From Acidobacteriota bacterium (GTDB lineage: Bacteria; Acidobacteriota; Terriglobia; UBA7540): a DNA stretch of 62,164 bases. The notes beneath the pieces were generated by a model. That model had not been told where the DNA came from. It searched no databases and saw only the letters and a program-made list of their open reading frames with translations. The stretch's first letter is position 1; each line of letters opens with the position of its first letter. The DNA lies in the NCBI GenBank assembly GCA_003225365.1, contig QHZN01000075.1, positions 1 to 62,164 of the forward strand. Reading direction: 5' to 3'. Of this stretch, positions 30,113 through 38,574 are shown piece by piece. The position numbers and the translations under genes were made by a program.

Positions 30113-30778
30113 TTGCGGCATTTTGAAGAGGAACTCGCAGAGCTGAAATCGAAGCTGCTCGAAATGAGCGGGCTGGTGGAGTCTGCCATTTTCAGGAGCG
30201 TTACGGCCCTCACCACGCTCGACCGGGAGCTCGCCAAGTCTGTGATCTCGAACGAAGAGAAGATCAACCTGATGGAGATCGAGATTGACGACGCCGCCAC
30301 GCGCTTGCTCGCCCTCCATCAGCCCATGGCGTCCGACCTGCGGTTCCTCACCGCCGCCATCAAGATCAATAACGACCTCGAGCGCATGGGCGACTTGGCG
30401 GTGAAGATCGCCGAGCGCGCGCTCTCGCTCATGGAGCAGCCGCCCGTAAAGCCCGAGATTGATATCCCGCAGGTGGCGCGATTGGCCGAATCCATGGTGC
30501 GCCGGAGCTTGGACGCCTTTGTGAAAAGGGATTCGGAGCTTGCCCGCAGCGTCCTTACTGCTGATGATGAAGTGGACGACCTCCGATCAGCAATATACGA
30601 GGAACTTATCCGCAACATGCAGGCAGAGCCCGCAACAATACCTCAGTGCGTTAACTTGATGTCCGTGGTTAGGAGCCTCGAACGCATCGCCGACCACTCC
30701 ACCAACATCGCCGAAGACGTTCTCTACCTCGTCGAAGGCATTGACGTCCGCCACCACGCCGAAACCAAAAGGCATTGA
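30113..30778 (+). CDS. phoU: Phosphate-signalling regulator PhoU
   Basis: Links the Pst transporter to PhoR and keeps PhoB off when phosphate is plentiful. 221 aa made of two three-helix PhoU repeats: FEEELAELKSKLLEMSGLVE at the start, then NDLERMGDLAVKIAERAL and RSLERIADHSTNIAEDVLYL, the last two carrying the conserved E/DxxxD metal-binding motifs. It uses a TTG start with gaagga 8 bases upstream. Last gene of the operon. Confidence 0.95.
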   Translation: MRHFEEELAELKSKLLEMSGLVESAIFRSVTALTTLDRELAKSVISNEEKINLMEIEIDDAATRLLALHQPMASDLRFLTAAIKINNDLERMGDLAVKIAERALSLMEQPPVKPEIDIPQVARLAESMVRRSLDAFVKRDSELARSVLTADDEVDDLRSAIYEELIRNMQAEPATIPQCVNLMSVVRSLERIADHSTNIAEDVLYLVEGIDVRHHAETKRH

Positions 30779-31052
30779 CCCCGCGCACCCCGGGAGCGGC
30801 GGATTGCAGCTCATTACCTAAGATGCTCTCTACGACTTCTTCTCATCATTCAGCCGAACCCACTTCATGACCTCGCGTGTTTATCAAGGCCAACTGAAAC
30901 CGGTGTTCTGCACGGCGTCAAGTGAGTGGTTGTGCTGAGACGCCTGAGGACAACCGCGAGAAAGCAAGCCTTGCGCTCAATGAAGTGCGAAGGTTAAAAT
31001 CCTTGTGGCGCGCCGAGGCGGTTTTGCGGAGGCTGAAAGGAGAGCGGGTCAT

Positions 31053-32222
31053 TTGGCAAAGGGGACAAACAAATCGTACATGGCGGCTGTAGGACTTATC
31101 CTGGTGGCCGGCTCGGCGGTCGTCTTCGGACAGGCGAAGAAGGCGGGAAAGGACCCGGTGTCGCCGGCGATTTCCTCCGAAAAGATTATCCGCTACGTCC
31201 GGGAGAAGTTCGGCATTTCCGATAACGTAGCGCTGTCCTTAGACCCCTTCAAGGGCTCTCCGGCTCCGGGTTTCCTTTCGAGCGCGATCGAAGTGGGCGA
31301 GGGGAAAGATAAGAAGACCAACGCATTCACGATTTCCAAAGACGGCCATACAATCGTGCTGGGAAACCTTGTGGCGTTGAACGGTGACACGGAGAAGGCC
31401 ATTGAGCAGCAGATCCGCCAATCCTCGAAGCTCCCGGCGGCCGTTAATCTAACTGTAGGCCCCTTCCGTGCCTCCAAATTCCCAAGCCTCGCGGAAACCA
31501 AGATCATTGCCAACGACGGCCGTTCGCAGCAGGTTCAGACCTTCTACCTCACCAAGGACCGTCGGTTTTTGGTCGTGGGGAGCGTCTTCGATCTGGACAT
31601 CCCGCCTCGCGTCGAAGCGCTGCGGGGCATCTCTCTCACCGACCAGCCGAGCCAGGGTCCGGTGAACGCGCCGGTGACCATAGTTGAATTTGCCGACCTG
31701 GAATGCCCCACCTGCGCGCGCCTGCACCAAATGATCGAAGAGGACCTGGTCCCGAAATACGGGAACAAGATCCGAGTGATCTTCAAGGAGTTCCCGCTCT
31801 ACCAGATTCACCAGTGGGCGGTCAACGGAGCTGTGGCCTGCCAGTGCGTCTATGAAATGAACCCGGGGGCGTACGTGAGTTTCCGGTCGCTCGTCTTTCA
31901 GCACCAGGGGAGCATCACGGGCGCGAATGCCCGCGACGCGCTCATTCAGTACGGCGGGGAAGCGGGCGTGGATGGGGCGAGGCTCGCGGGCTGCCTGGAT
32001 ACCCATGCTTCGCTTCCCCGTGTCGAAGCCAGCCTGCATGAGGGCCAATCGCTCGCCATCACCAGCACGCCGACCTGCTTTATAAACGGAAAGGTCGTGG
32101 TGGGGTCGAATGCCGACGACTATCACCGCGCCATTGATGAGGCCCTAGCGGCCCGCGGTCTCGGGCCTTCCGGAACGGGGCAGCGGAGCCACCCGTCGAA
32201 GCCGCGGAAGAAAAGCCAGTAG
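31053..32222 (+). CDS. DsbA-like thioredoxin-fold protein
   Basis: Exported thiol-disulfide protein. From TTG 31053 (SD aaaggagag 9 bases upstream) it has a signal peptide (SYMAAVGLILVAGSAVVFGQ), an N-terminal domain of ~170 residues with no catalytic motif, and a DsbA-type domain with CPTC at about residues 218-221 (FADLECPTCARLH), cis-Pro in TSTPTCFINGKVVVG and a helical insert. The architecture resembles DsbA/DsbC-like thioredoxins of Acidobacteriota. Its last 78 bases overlap, on the opposite strand, the end of the MFS gene. ATG 31080 is a possible alternative start. Confidence 0.85.
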   Translation: MAKGTNKSYMAAVGLILVAGSAVVFGQAKKAGKDPVSPAISSEKIIRYVREKFGISDNVALSLDPFKGSPAPGFLSSAIEVGEGKDKKTNAFTISKDGHTIVLGNLVALNGDTEKAIEQQIRQSSKLPAAVNLTVGPFRASKFPSLAETKIIANDGRSQQVQTFYLTKDRRFLVVGSVFDLDIPPRVEALRGISLTDQPSQGPVNAPVTIVEFADLECPTCARLHQMIEEDLVPKYGNKIRVIFKEFPLYQIHQWAVNGAVACQCVYEMNPGAYVSFRSLVFQHQGSITGANARDALIQYGGEAGVDGARLAGCLDTHASLPRVEASLHEGQSLAITSTPTCFINGKVVVGSNADDYHRAIDEALAARGLGPSGTGQRSHPSKPRKKSQ

Positions 32223-33455
32223 CACCAGAAAATAAACCAAGGACACAGACCCTCCCAGGGCCAGGGCAAAGCGCATGCCCCGGGCCTCGGCCACTGTCCC
32301 CATTTGAAGGCTCCCGACAGGAGCTAGGCCCAAGACCGCCAAGTTATACATGCTCATTACCCGCCCGCGCAGAGCCGGAGGGCTGGACATCTGCAAAGTG
32401 CTGTTGGTCAAAGCCAGCGCGCCGACCATGGTGACACCCAGCACTACCAACAAGACGAACGCCCACCGAAACGAATGCACGGTGGCGAGAAGAATCAGGC
32501 CCAGGGAGAACAGCGCGGCACTTGACATGATGAGTCTCTCTTTGTGCGCCGGGTCCTCGAGGCCGGCCAGAATGAGCGCGGAGACGACGGCGCCAAGGCC
32601 CGCGCCAGCCATCAGGTATCCGAGCCCCGAAGCCCCCGTATGCACCATGTCGCGCGCGATGGCCGGCATCAGCACCACAAACGGCAGCCCGAGCAGGCTG
32701 AGGATTGCCGGGACGGAAAGCAGGATAATCAAGACGGGGTTTCGCCGGACGAAGCGCAAGCCCTCGAGCATGGCTTCCCAAACGCCGTCGTATCCTTCCG
32801 ACTCTCGGCGGGGCAAGGTAATAATCAGTAACGCGATAATGAGGGCCAGGAAACTCACCGAATTCAAATAGAAGCACCAAGCCGCGCCGAGCGAGCCGAG
32901 CGCCAAACCCGCGAGCATGGGGCCCACGGCCCGCGACATGTTGAACTGTGCCGAATTCAGCGCCACCGCGTTCAGCAGGTCTTCCCGCTCGACCAAGTCC
33001 GGAAAAAGCGCCTGGTAAGCGGGATTATTGAGCGCGGAGGCGAGCCCCGTCAGCAGGCTGATGAGCAGGATTTCATTGATGCGGATGACCTTGAAAGAAG
33101 TGAGCACGGCGAGGATGAGCGCCAACAGCATCATGTAGGTTTGCGTGTAGAGCATCAGCTTGCGCCGGTTCAGCCGATCGGCGATGGCGCCGCCGGGAAG
33201 GGAGAAAAAAAGGGAAGGCGCCTGGCTCAGAAAGCCGTTCAGTCCCAAAAGGAACGGCGAGTTTGTCATCAGCAGAATCAGCCAGCCTAGCGCCAGGTTC
33301 TGCATCCAGGTCCCAATGTTCGAGAGGAAATTCCCGCCCCAAAACAGCGCAAAATCCCGCGAGCGAAGCGACCGGAACATTGACGAGAGCCGACGCTGCG
33401 CCACCGCCACGACGGGCACTGCGGGCTCCGGCGACTTTGACGGCGTTCGGTTCAT
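32145..33455 (-). CDS. MFS exporter (MFS_3/EntS-like)
   Basis: Inner-membrane proton-driven exporter, 436 aa with about 12 hydrophobic helices. It opens with RSLRSRDFALFWGGNFLSN, a start typical of MFS_3 proteins, and carries the loop motif PGGAIADRLNRRKLML (GxxxDRxxRR) between helices 2 and 3. Members include enterobactin exporter EntS and macrolide pumps; the substrate here is unknown. Convergent with and overlapping the DsbA-like gene by 78 bases. Confidence 0.85.
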   Translation of the reverse strand: MNRTPSKSPEPAVPVVAVAQRRLSSMFRSLRSRDFALFWGGNFLSNIGTWMQNLALGWLILLMTNSPFLLGLNGFLSQAPSLFFSLPGGAIADRLNRRKLMLYTQTYMMLLALILAVLTSFKVIRINEILLISLLTGLASALNNPAYQALFPDLVEREDLLNAVALNSAQFNMSRAVGPMLAGLALGSLGAAWCFYLNSVSFLALIIALLIITLPRRESEGYDGVWEAMLEGLRFVRRNPVLIILLSVPAILSLLGLPFVVLMPAIARDMVHTGASGLGYLMAGAGLGAVVSALILAGLEDPAHKERLIMSSAALFSLGLILLATVHSFRWAFVLLVVLGVTMVGALALTNSTLQMSSPPALRGRVMSMYNLAVLGLAPVGSLQMGTVAEARGMRFALALGGSVSLVYFLVLLAFLPRLRRVAPLPRSGRPETAGR

Positions 33456-33579
33456 GGCGCGGTCAGGCGAGAATCACAAGAATTCATTCTACTATAACCC
33501 GCGGTCATCCCGATTCGATGTAACCGGGGTGGACGCTGTTTCGTCGAAGACACCGAAGCTTGAAACAGGGAGGATTGGA

Positions 33580-34217
33580 ATGATGAAAAAATGGGTGGCG
33601 TTGGGTGCAACGGCGGTCCTCGGCGTGTTGCTGGGTGCCTGGGCGACGCAGGCGCAGGAAGCGATGCGCCCGCCCGGCCCAGGGGGCGAGAGGCCATGGG
33701 AATGGCTCGCTTCGGCGAACCGGGGATGGAAGGGCTGGGGCGCGGTAGCGAACGCGCGATTTACCGCCGGGTGTTGGCCCTACTCGATAACGATCGCGTC
33801 AAGGCGGCTCTGAACCTGACCGACCAGCAAAACAGCGGCTTGCGCGAGCTCGCGGTCGAGACCGAAAAGGCGACTGTGAAGACAGAAGCCGACATCGAGG
33901 TCCGCGGCATCGAACTGCGGGAATTGCTTCACGCCGACCAGCCGGATCGTGATGCGGTGATCAAGAAAATCGAGGAGGTATCGGCTCTCCGCGGCGACTT
34001 GATGAAGCAGCGCATCGAAGGTCTCCTCAAAGCCAAGACCATTCTGACTCCCGAACAGCAAAAGAAAATCCGCACTTTTATCGAGGAGCGAGGCGCCCGT
34101 GGCCGTGGGATGATGCGCCCTGGCGCAGGCTTGGGGATGCGACCTAACGAGCGGCGAGGGCCCCGCGGCCCTGCAACATCTCCGCCTCCGGCAAATCCGC
34201 CGAATGGCGACAACTGA
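33580..34217 (+). pseudogene. Spy/CpxP-like periplasmic protein, frameshifted
   Basis: The signal peptide and the body are in different frames. ATG 33580 (SD aggga) encodes MMKKWVALGATAVLGVLLGA and continues to about PPGPGGERPW; the body, read from about 33690 in the frame of 33591-34217, has RRVLALLDNDRVKAALNLTDQQ (an LTxxQ-type motif), two long amphipathic helices, LTPEQQKKI, and a Gly/Arg/Pro-rich tail. The shift most likely lies near GGGGG at 33682-33686, where one base too many or too few would join them. Either a real lesion or a sequencing/assembly slip. Confidence 0.7.
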
Positions 34218-34405
34218 TAGCAGAACTCGCCTCGGCTAAGAGGGAAGGTGATTTGCGCCCGCTCGGTTCTCTCCTTTTCGCCCTCCTTCAAGAATGCTTC
34301 CTTTCCAGTCCCTCTCCGATTCTCCTGACGATTTCCGCAATCGCTGTGCTATGATTTGCGGAAGCCAAAGACTGCCGCGGAAAATCGATCCGGAGGAAAG
34401 CGCGT

Positions 34406-35257
34406 ATGGAAAGCGGCCAACAAGGTTCAAATCCTGACCGCGATCAGGGGGAAGTCGAGAATTCCAATCCGAGGATGGAGCTCGCCGAGGTGAGCAAGGA
34501 AATTCGGGCCATGGAAGGCCGCGACCTCGAACTGTGGGGCATCGGGCTGCTGGTCTTTGTTGTCCTGTCAGCGGGGTTCATCGCCCTCGTCCTTCCGAAT
34601 TGGATGTGGGGCCTCGGCTCTATGCGCATAGAAGGGCGCTATCTTCCCCAGCTCATCTTCGGATTCATCGTGCTCATTATCCTGTTCAACGCCTACATCA
34701 TCCAACAGCGGCGGGCGCTTGCACGGACTCGTGACCAACTGCTCCTCGAGCTCATGCGCCGCGAGGCCGCCGAGAAGCTCTCGCTCGTGGACCCTTTGAC
34801 GGAAGTTTATAATCGCCGGTTTCTCGACCAGGTCATCGAGAAAGAGATCAATCGCGCCGACCGCCATGGGACCGACTTGACGTTCCTAATGGTGGACGTG
34901 GACCAGTTCAAGTCCGTGAATTCGCGTTTCGGCCACCTCGTGGGGGACAAGCTTCTCAAGCAAGTTGCGGAGGTGTTGAAGAGCACTTTCCGCGCATCCG
35001 ACACGGTGGTGCGCTTCGGCGGCGACGAATTCATGGTGGTCTTGACCGAAACCAACGACGCGCAAGGCCAGCTTGCCGTGGCACGGCTGGTCAAGCGCGT
35101 GGACCGTTGGAACCGCGAGAACTCCGGCGCGGGCTTCGATATGAGCCTCAGTTGCGGCCTGGCCTCCTACGTCAAAGGCACCGATCCCAAGGAAGTTATC
35201 CGCGCCGCCGATGAGCGCATGTACTTCCACAAGGCCCGCCACGCCGCCGCGCGTTAA
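34406..35257 (+). CDS. Membrane-bound diguanylate cyclase (GGDEF)
   Basis: Makes cyclic di-GMP. 283 aa with two membrane helices (about residues 46-67 and 79-101), a short coiled linker, and a GGDEF domain: DPLTEVYNRRFLD, VDVDQFKSVNSRFGHLVGD, and the active-site loop RFGGDEFMV. An RxxD inhibitory site (RASD) sits exactly five residues before GGDEF, so product inhibition is expected. No sensor domain is present. SD ggagga precedes the ATG. It may act on the type IV pili implied by pilT, which is inference. Confidence 0.93.
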   Translation: MESGQQGSNPDRDQGEVENSNPRMELAEVSKEIRAMEGRDLELWGIGLLVFVVLSAGFIALVLPNWMWGLGSMRIEGRYLPQLIFGFIVLIILFNAYIIQQRRALARTRDQLLLELMRREAAEKLSLVDPLTEVYNRRFLDQVIEKEINRADRHGTDLTFLMVDVDQFKSVNSRFGHLVGDKLLKQVAEVLKSTFRASDTVVRFGGDEFMVVLTETNDAQGQLAVARLVKRVDRWNRENSGAGFDMSLSCGLASYVKGTDPKEVIRAADERMYFHKARHAAAR

Positions 35258-35360
35258 CGCTTACCGCACAAAGCCCTTCGCGCTTAATAGCCACGGTTTG
35301 ATACCATGCGTGAATGCGGCAGGAGCGGGATTCTCAGTTTAGGAAGCGCGGAGGTCTCCG

Positions 35361-36665
35361 ATGAAGAAGCCACAATGGATTGGGCTCCTTTGTTTGAGTG
35401 TAGCTGGCGCGCTGTTTTCTCAGAACCGCGAAGCCCCCGCTGGTTTCGACGGCCAGACTAACGGAGTGGTGGACCAGGCGACCCACGCCGGCGACCAGAA
35501 GGCCTTTGACGCGGTTGAGGATATCAATGACGGGCTCGGCCCGCTTTACAACGCTCAATCCTGCCGCGAGTGCCACCAGAATCCAACTTCAGGCGGTGTA
35601 TCTCAAACCGCCGAACTTCGAGTCGGGCACCGGAGCGCGACCGGGCAGTTCGAAAATCCCAGCATCCCCATTGACGACGGGAAAGCTGTCATCAGCGGGC
35701 GAACTCTGGTAAACGATCGAGCCATCTGCCCGAGTGGCGCGTTCCCTGACATCCAGCTTCAGGAGAGAGTGCCGGAAACGGAGAACATACGGACCACCCG
35801 CACCTCATTGAATCTATTCGGCGACGGGTTTGTGGAGGCGGTTTCCGACCAGGCACTGCTCGACATCGCGAGGGACCAGTGCCGGTCAACGCATCGCCGC
35901 ATTTGCGGACAAATTCTTTACGTTCCCATCCTCGAGGCGCCCGGAAGGGCGGGGGTCGGGCGCTTCGGCTGGAAGGACCAACACGCCAGCCTGCTCTCTT
36001 TCTCGGGTGACGCTTACCTGAACGAAATGGGCATAACCAACAAACTGTTCCCCGACGAAGTGACGTTGCTCTGCAATACCGCTGCCGAGCCTAACGACAA
36101 ACCTGGAGCCGACGGATTGGAAGATATTGACCGCTTCGCGCGATTTATCCGGGCGACGAAAGCGCCTCCTCGCGACTTGGCGCTGGCGAGCACGCCCGAG
36201 GCTGAGGAGGGTGCCAGGCGGTTCGACAAGATTGGCTGCTCCATCTGCCACGCTCCCACCTTGGTCACGGAGCCCGCCGGAACGGTTATAAACGGCGGAA
36301 CTTTCAAGATTCCCGAGGCTCTCGGGAGTCAATCATTTCATCCTTACGGAGATTTCCTGCTCCACAATGTGGGCACAGGCGATGGCATCGCGGTGGCGAT
36401 GGAAGAGCACTACGGCAGAGCCGCCATGACGAAAACCTGGTCCCGCTTCTCTTACAAGAGCCTTCAGGAAGCCGCCAATAAAGTGCGCACGGCGCCGCTC
36501 TGGGGCGTGCGAACGCATTCCAGGCTGATGCACGACGGCAAATCACTAACGCTAACCAATGCCATCCTTCGGCATAAGGGTGAAGCCGAAGAAGTGACCG
36601 AGAAATTCAGGCGCCTGACGCGCCAGCAGAAACAGGCTCTCCTTACTTTTCTGAAGTCCCTTTGA
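35361..36665 (+). CDS. Di-haem oxidoreductase (DUF1111/DHOR)
   Basis: Exported c-type cytochrome of the DHOR family, distantly related to di-haem peroxidases. 434 aa with a signal peptide (1-20), the first haem site CRECH at about residue 70 (NAQSCRECHQNP), the second CSICH at about 292 (DKIGCSICHAP), and the family ending TAPLWGVRTHSRLMHDG. The physiological substrate of the family is not settled. SD ggagg precedes the ATG by 10 bases. Confidence 0.9.
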   Translation: MKKPQWIGLLCLSVAGALFSQNREAPAGFDGQTNGVVDQATHAGDQKAFDAVEDINDGLGPLYNAQSCRECHQNPTSGGVSQTAELRVGHRSATGQFENPSIPIDDGKAVISGRTLVNDRAICPSGAFPDIQLQERVPETENIRTTRTSLNLFGDGFVEAVSDQALLDIARDQCRSTHRRICGQILYVPILEAPGRAGVGRFGWKDQHASLLSFSGDAYLNEMGITNKLFPDEVTLLCNTAAEPNDKPGADGLEDIDRFARFIRATKAPPRDLALASTPEAEEGARRFDKIGCSICHAPTLVTEPAGTVINGGTFKIPEALGSQSFHPYGDFLLHNVGTGDGIAVAMEEHYGRAAMTKTWSRFSYKSLQEAANKVRTAPLWGVRTHSRLMHDGKSLTLTNAILRHKGEAEEVTEKFRRLTRQQKQALLTFLKSL

Positions 36666-36994
36666 CCGCGAATGAGCCTGGCCCTTTCGCGCCGGGCAGG
36701 ACGAAGCGCGGGTTGTGTTTGCCATGCGCATTTCGGGAATCCCCGAATCAGGTGTGAAATGGGGCGTCGAGTCGGTGTACGATCACTCCGGTTCGAGGAG
36801 CCGCCCCCACTGCCCGCCGGCGGCTGCCTTGGTCCCCCCAGCAAGCCCGCCAGCTCTCCTCTACTCCCTTCACTCACACACTTTAATTCCGAAGGGGGGA
36901 TACGATGTACCAAGGCTATTCCAGTCTTCAGGAATCGTGTTGTACCTCGATGATAATGTCCCCTTTTCTCCTCGTTAAAAATGTCCCCTAATGC

Positions 36995-37012
36995 GACCTC
37001 CGAAAGGAGGTC
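36995..37012 (+). promoter_or_regulatory. Hairpin that hides the transposase Shine-Dalgarno
   Basis: GACCTCC-gaaa-GGAGGTC is a perfect 7-bp stem with a GNRA-type tetraloop. The right arm is the AGGAGG ribosome-binding site for the transposase start at 37016. Transcripts reading in from outside would fold this stem, so it may damp transposase translation, as known for other insertion sequences. Confidence 0.6.
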
Positions 37013-37015
37013 CGA

Positions 37016-38350
37016 TTGGGGCGAACGGAGATGAGCAGGAGGGAGTTGGGGCGGGTCGAGGTGCTGGCGCGTGTGCGGAGTGGGCAGCTGCGGTTGGTGG
37101 ACGCGGCAGTGCTGCTCCGGCTGAGCTATCGGCAGACGAAGCGGTTATGGAAGCGCTACCGGGAGGAAGGGGCGGCCGGGCTGAAGCACCGCAGCGCGGG
37201 GCGGCGTTCGCACCGAGCGTACGCGGAGAAGTTCCGCGAGAAGGTGTTGGCGCTGGTGCGAGAGAAGTACGGCGGGCCGGTGGGAGAGCGTTTCGGTCCG
37301 ACGCTAGCCGCCGAGCACTTGGCTTCGGAGGACGGGCAGCGGGTAGATGCCGAGACGTTGCGGCGGTGGATGCGGGAAGAAGGGTTGTGGAGCCGGGAGC
37401 GAAGGCGACGGCGGCATCGGCGAAGGCGCGAGCGCAAGGAACACTTTGGAGAGCTGGTGCAAATGGACGGGAGCTTTCACCCCTGGCTGGAGGAGCGGGG
37501 TCCGCAAGGGTGCTTGATGGACTTGGTGGACGACGCCACCAACACCACGCTGGCGCGCTTGGGCCAGGAAGAGACGATCTGGGCGGCGGCGGGGGCGCTG
37601 CGGGCCTGGATCGAGCGCTACGGGGTGCCGATGAGGCTCTACGTGGACTGGAAGAACCTGTACAAGCGCTTGGCCAACTCGCAAGAGCGGCTGCGCGGCG
37701 AAGAGCCGATCACGCAGTTCGGACGCATGTGCGCGAAGCTAGGGATCGAGCTGATCGCGGCCAGCTCGCCGCAAGCCAAGGGACGCGTGGAGCGGATTCA
37801 CGGCACGCATCAGGACCGGCTGGTGAAGAAGTTGCGGCGCAAAAAGATCGCCAGCCACGCCGAGGCCAACGCGTACCTGGAGGCGGAGTATCTGCCGGAA
37901 CACAACCGGCGCTTTGCCCGCCCGGCGGCGAGGCGGGAGGATTATCACCGTCGAGCCCCGTGCGCGGCGAAGCTGGACAGGATCTTCCGGTTGGAGAGCC
38001 AACGGACGATCAGCGACGACTGGGTGGTGCGCTACGACAACCGGTTTTTCCAGCTGGACCCGCAGAGCCGGAACTACGCCCCGGCGCGAGGCAAAGTCGA
38101 GGTCTGCGAGTGGCCCGAGGGGCGGGTGGACATCGAATATCGAGGTCGGGCGGTGCTGTGGCGGGAGATCGCGGCGCCCGCCAGGCCCCGGGTCGCCGAG
38201 CGGACCGGCGTGCCGGCTCCGCCGCTGGCGAAGCGGAAGTGGGTGCCGCTGGCGGATCATCCCTGGCGACAAGCCATCCGGCGAGAGGTGGAGAGGCGAG
38301 CCGCCGTCGCCGCGCCATCGTCGTTGGCCTTGCCCTCCGCTTCGCCCTAA
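37016..38350 (+). CDS. DDE transposase of the ISNCY/IS1202-type element
   Basis: 444 aa with an N-terminal helix-turn-helix (RLVDAAVLLRLSYRQTKRLW), a basic linker, and an integrase-type core: D in QMDGSFHPW (about 150), D in YVDWKNLYK (about 211), and E in QAKGRVERIHGTHQDRL (about 259). The C-terminal region NRRFARPA and a beta-rich tail follow. It starts at TTG 37016, five bases after AGGAGG; an ATG at 37031 is possible. The frame is complete, so the element may be active. Confidence 0.9.
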   Translation: MGRTEMSRRELGRVEVLARVRSGQLRLVDAAVLLRLSYRQTKRLWKRYREEGAAGLKHRSAGRRSHRAYAEKFREKVLALVREKYGGPVGERFGPTLAAEHLASEDGQRVDAETLRRWMREEGLWSRERRRRRHRRRRERKEHFGELVQMDGSFHPWLEERGPQGCLMDLVDDATNTTLARLGQEETIWAAAGALRAWIERYGVPMRLYVDWKNLYKRLANSQERLRGEEPITQFGRMCAKLGIELIAASSPQAKGRVERIHGTHQDRLVKKLRRKKIASHAEANAYLEAEYLPEHNRRFARPAARREDYHRRAPCAAKLDRIFRLESQRTISDDWVVRYDNRFFQLDPQSRNYAPARGKVEVCEWPEGRVDIEYRGRAVLWREIAAPARPRVAERTGVPAPPLAKRKWVPLADHPWRQAIRREVERRAAVAAPSSLALPSASP

Positions 38351-38404
38351 ACGCTCGCCCTACGGGCTCGCAGGGCTGCGCTCCGGGCAAGGCCAACGAC
38401 GATG
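38316..38404. terminator. 20-bp perfect inverted repeat over the transposase stop
   Basis: The arms 38316-38335 (CATCGTCGTTGGCC...) and 38385-38404 (...GGCCAACGACGATG) are perfect complements with a 49-base loop. The left arm is in the last transposase codons. It may be a transcription or replication block at the element's end. Confidence 0.6.
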
Positions 38405-38574
38405 ACAAGAACCAAAGCAAGAACTAAAGACCAAAACAAAAAGGGGACATTTTAAATGAGGTAAGAAAGGGGACATTTTTAAAGAGCTTTGACACGCATC
38501 CGTCTTCAATCCTTGACTTCCCCCGCGGGCTTCGGATAGCTTGGCGAGCCGAGGCGTAGCGGACGTTTTCCCAT

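Larger units (their letters stand above)
36955..38477 (+). mobile_element. ISNCY/IS1202-type insertion sequence
   Basis: About 1.52 kb bounded by imperfect ~35-bp terminal inverted repeats. The left (36955-36989) starts AATGTCCCCTTTTCT and the right (38442-38477), read inward on the other strand, starts AATGTCCCCTTTCTT. Each repeat contains ATGTCCCCT twice, about 25 bases apart. A single DDE transposase fills the element. No target duplication is obvious. No interrupted gene is recognisable on either side. Confidence 0.85.

Noticed and set aside
36905-36978. Small peptide gene (MYQGYSSLQESCC...) cut by the insertion sequence
   Set aside because: It has a purine-rich stretch upstream, but half of the frame is the terminal repeat and no continuation exists on the other side.
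36991-38427. 478-codon frame parallel to the transposase
   Set aside because: A shifted frame in GC-rich DNA; the translation is low-complexity Arg/Gly/Ala and the other frame has all transposase motifs.
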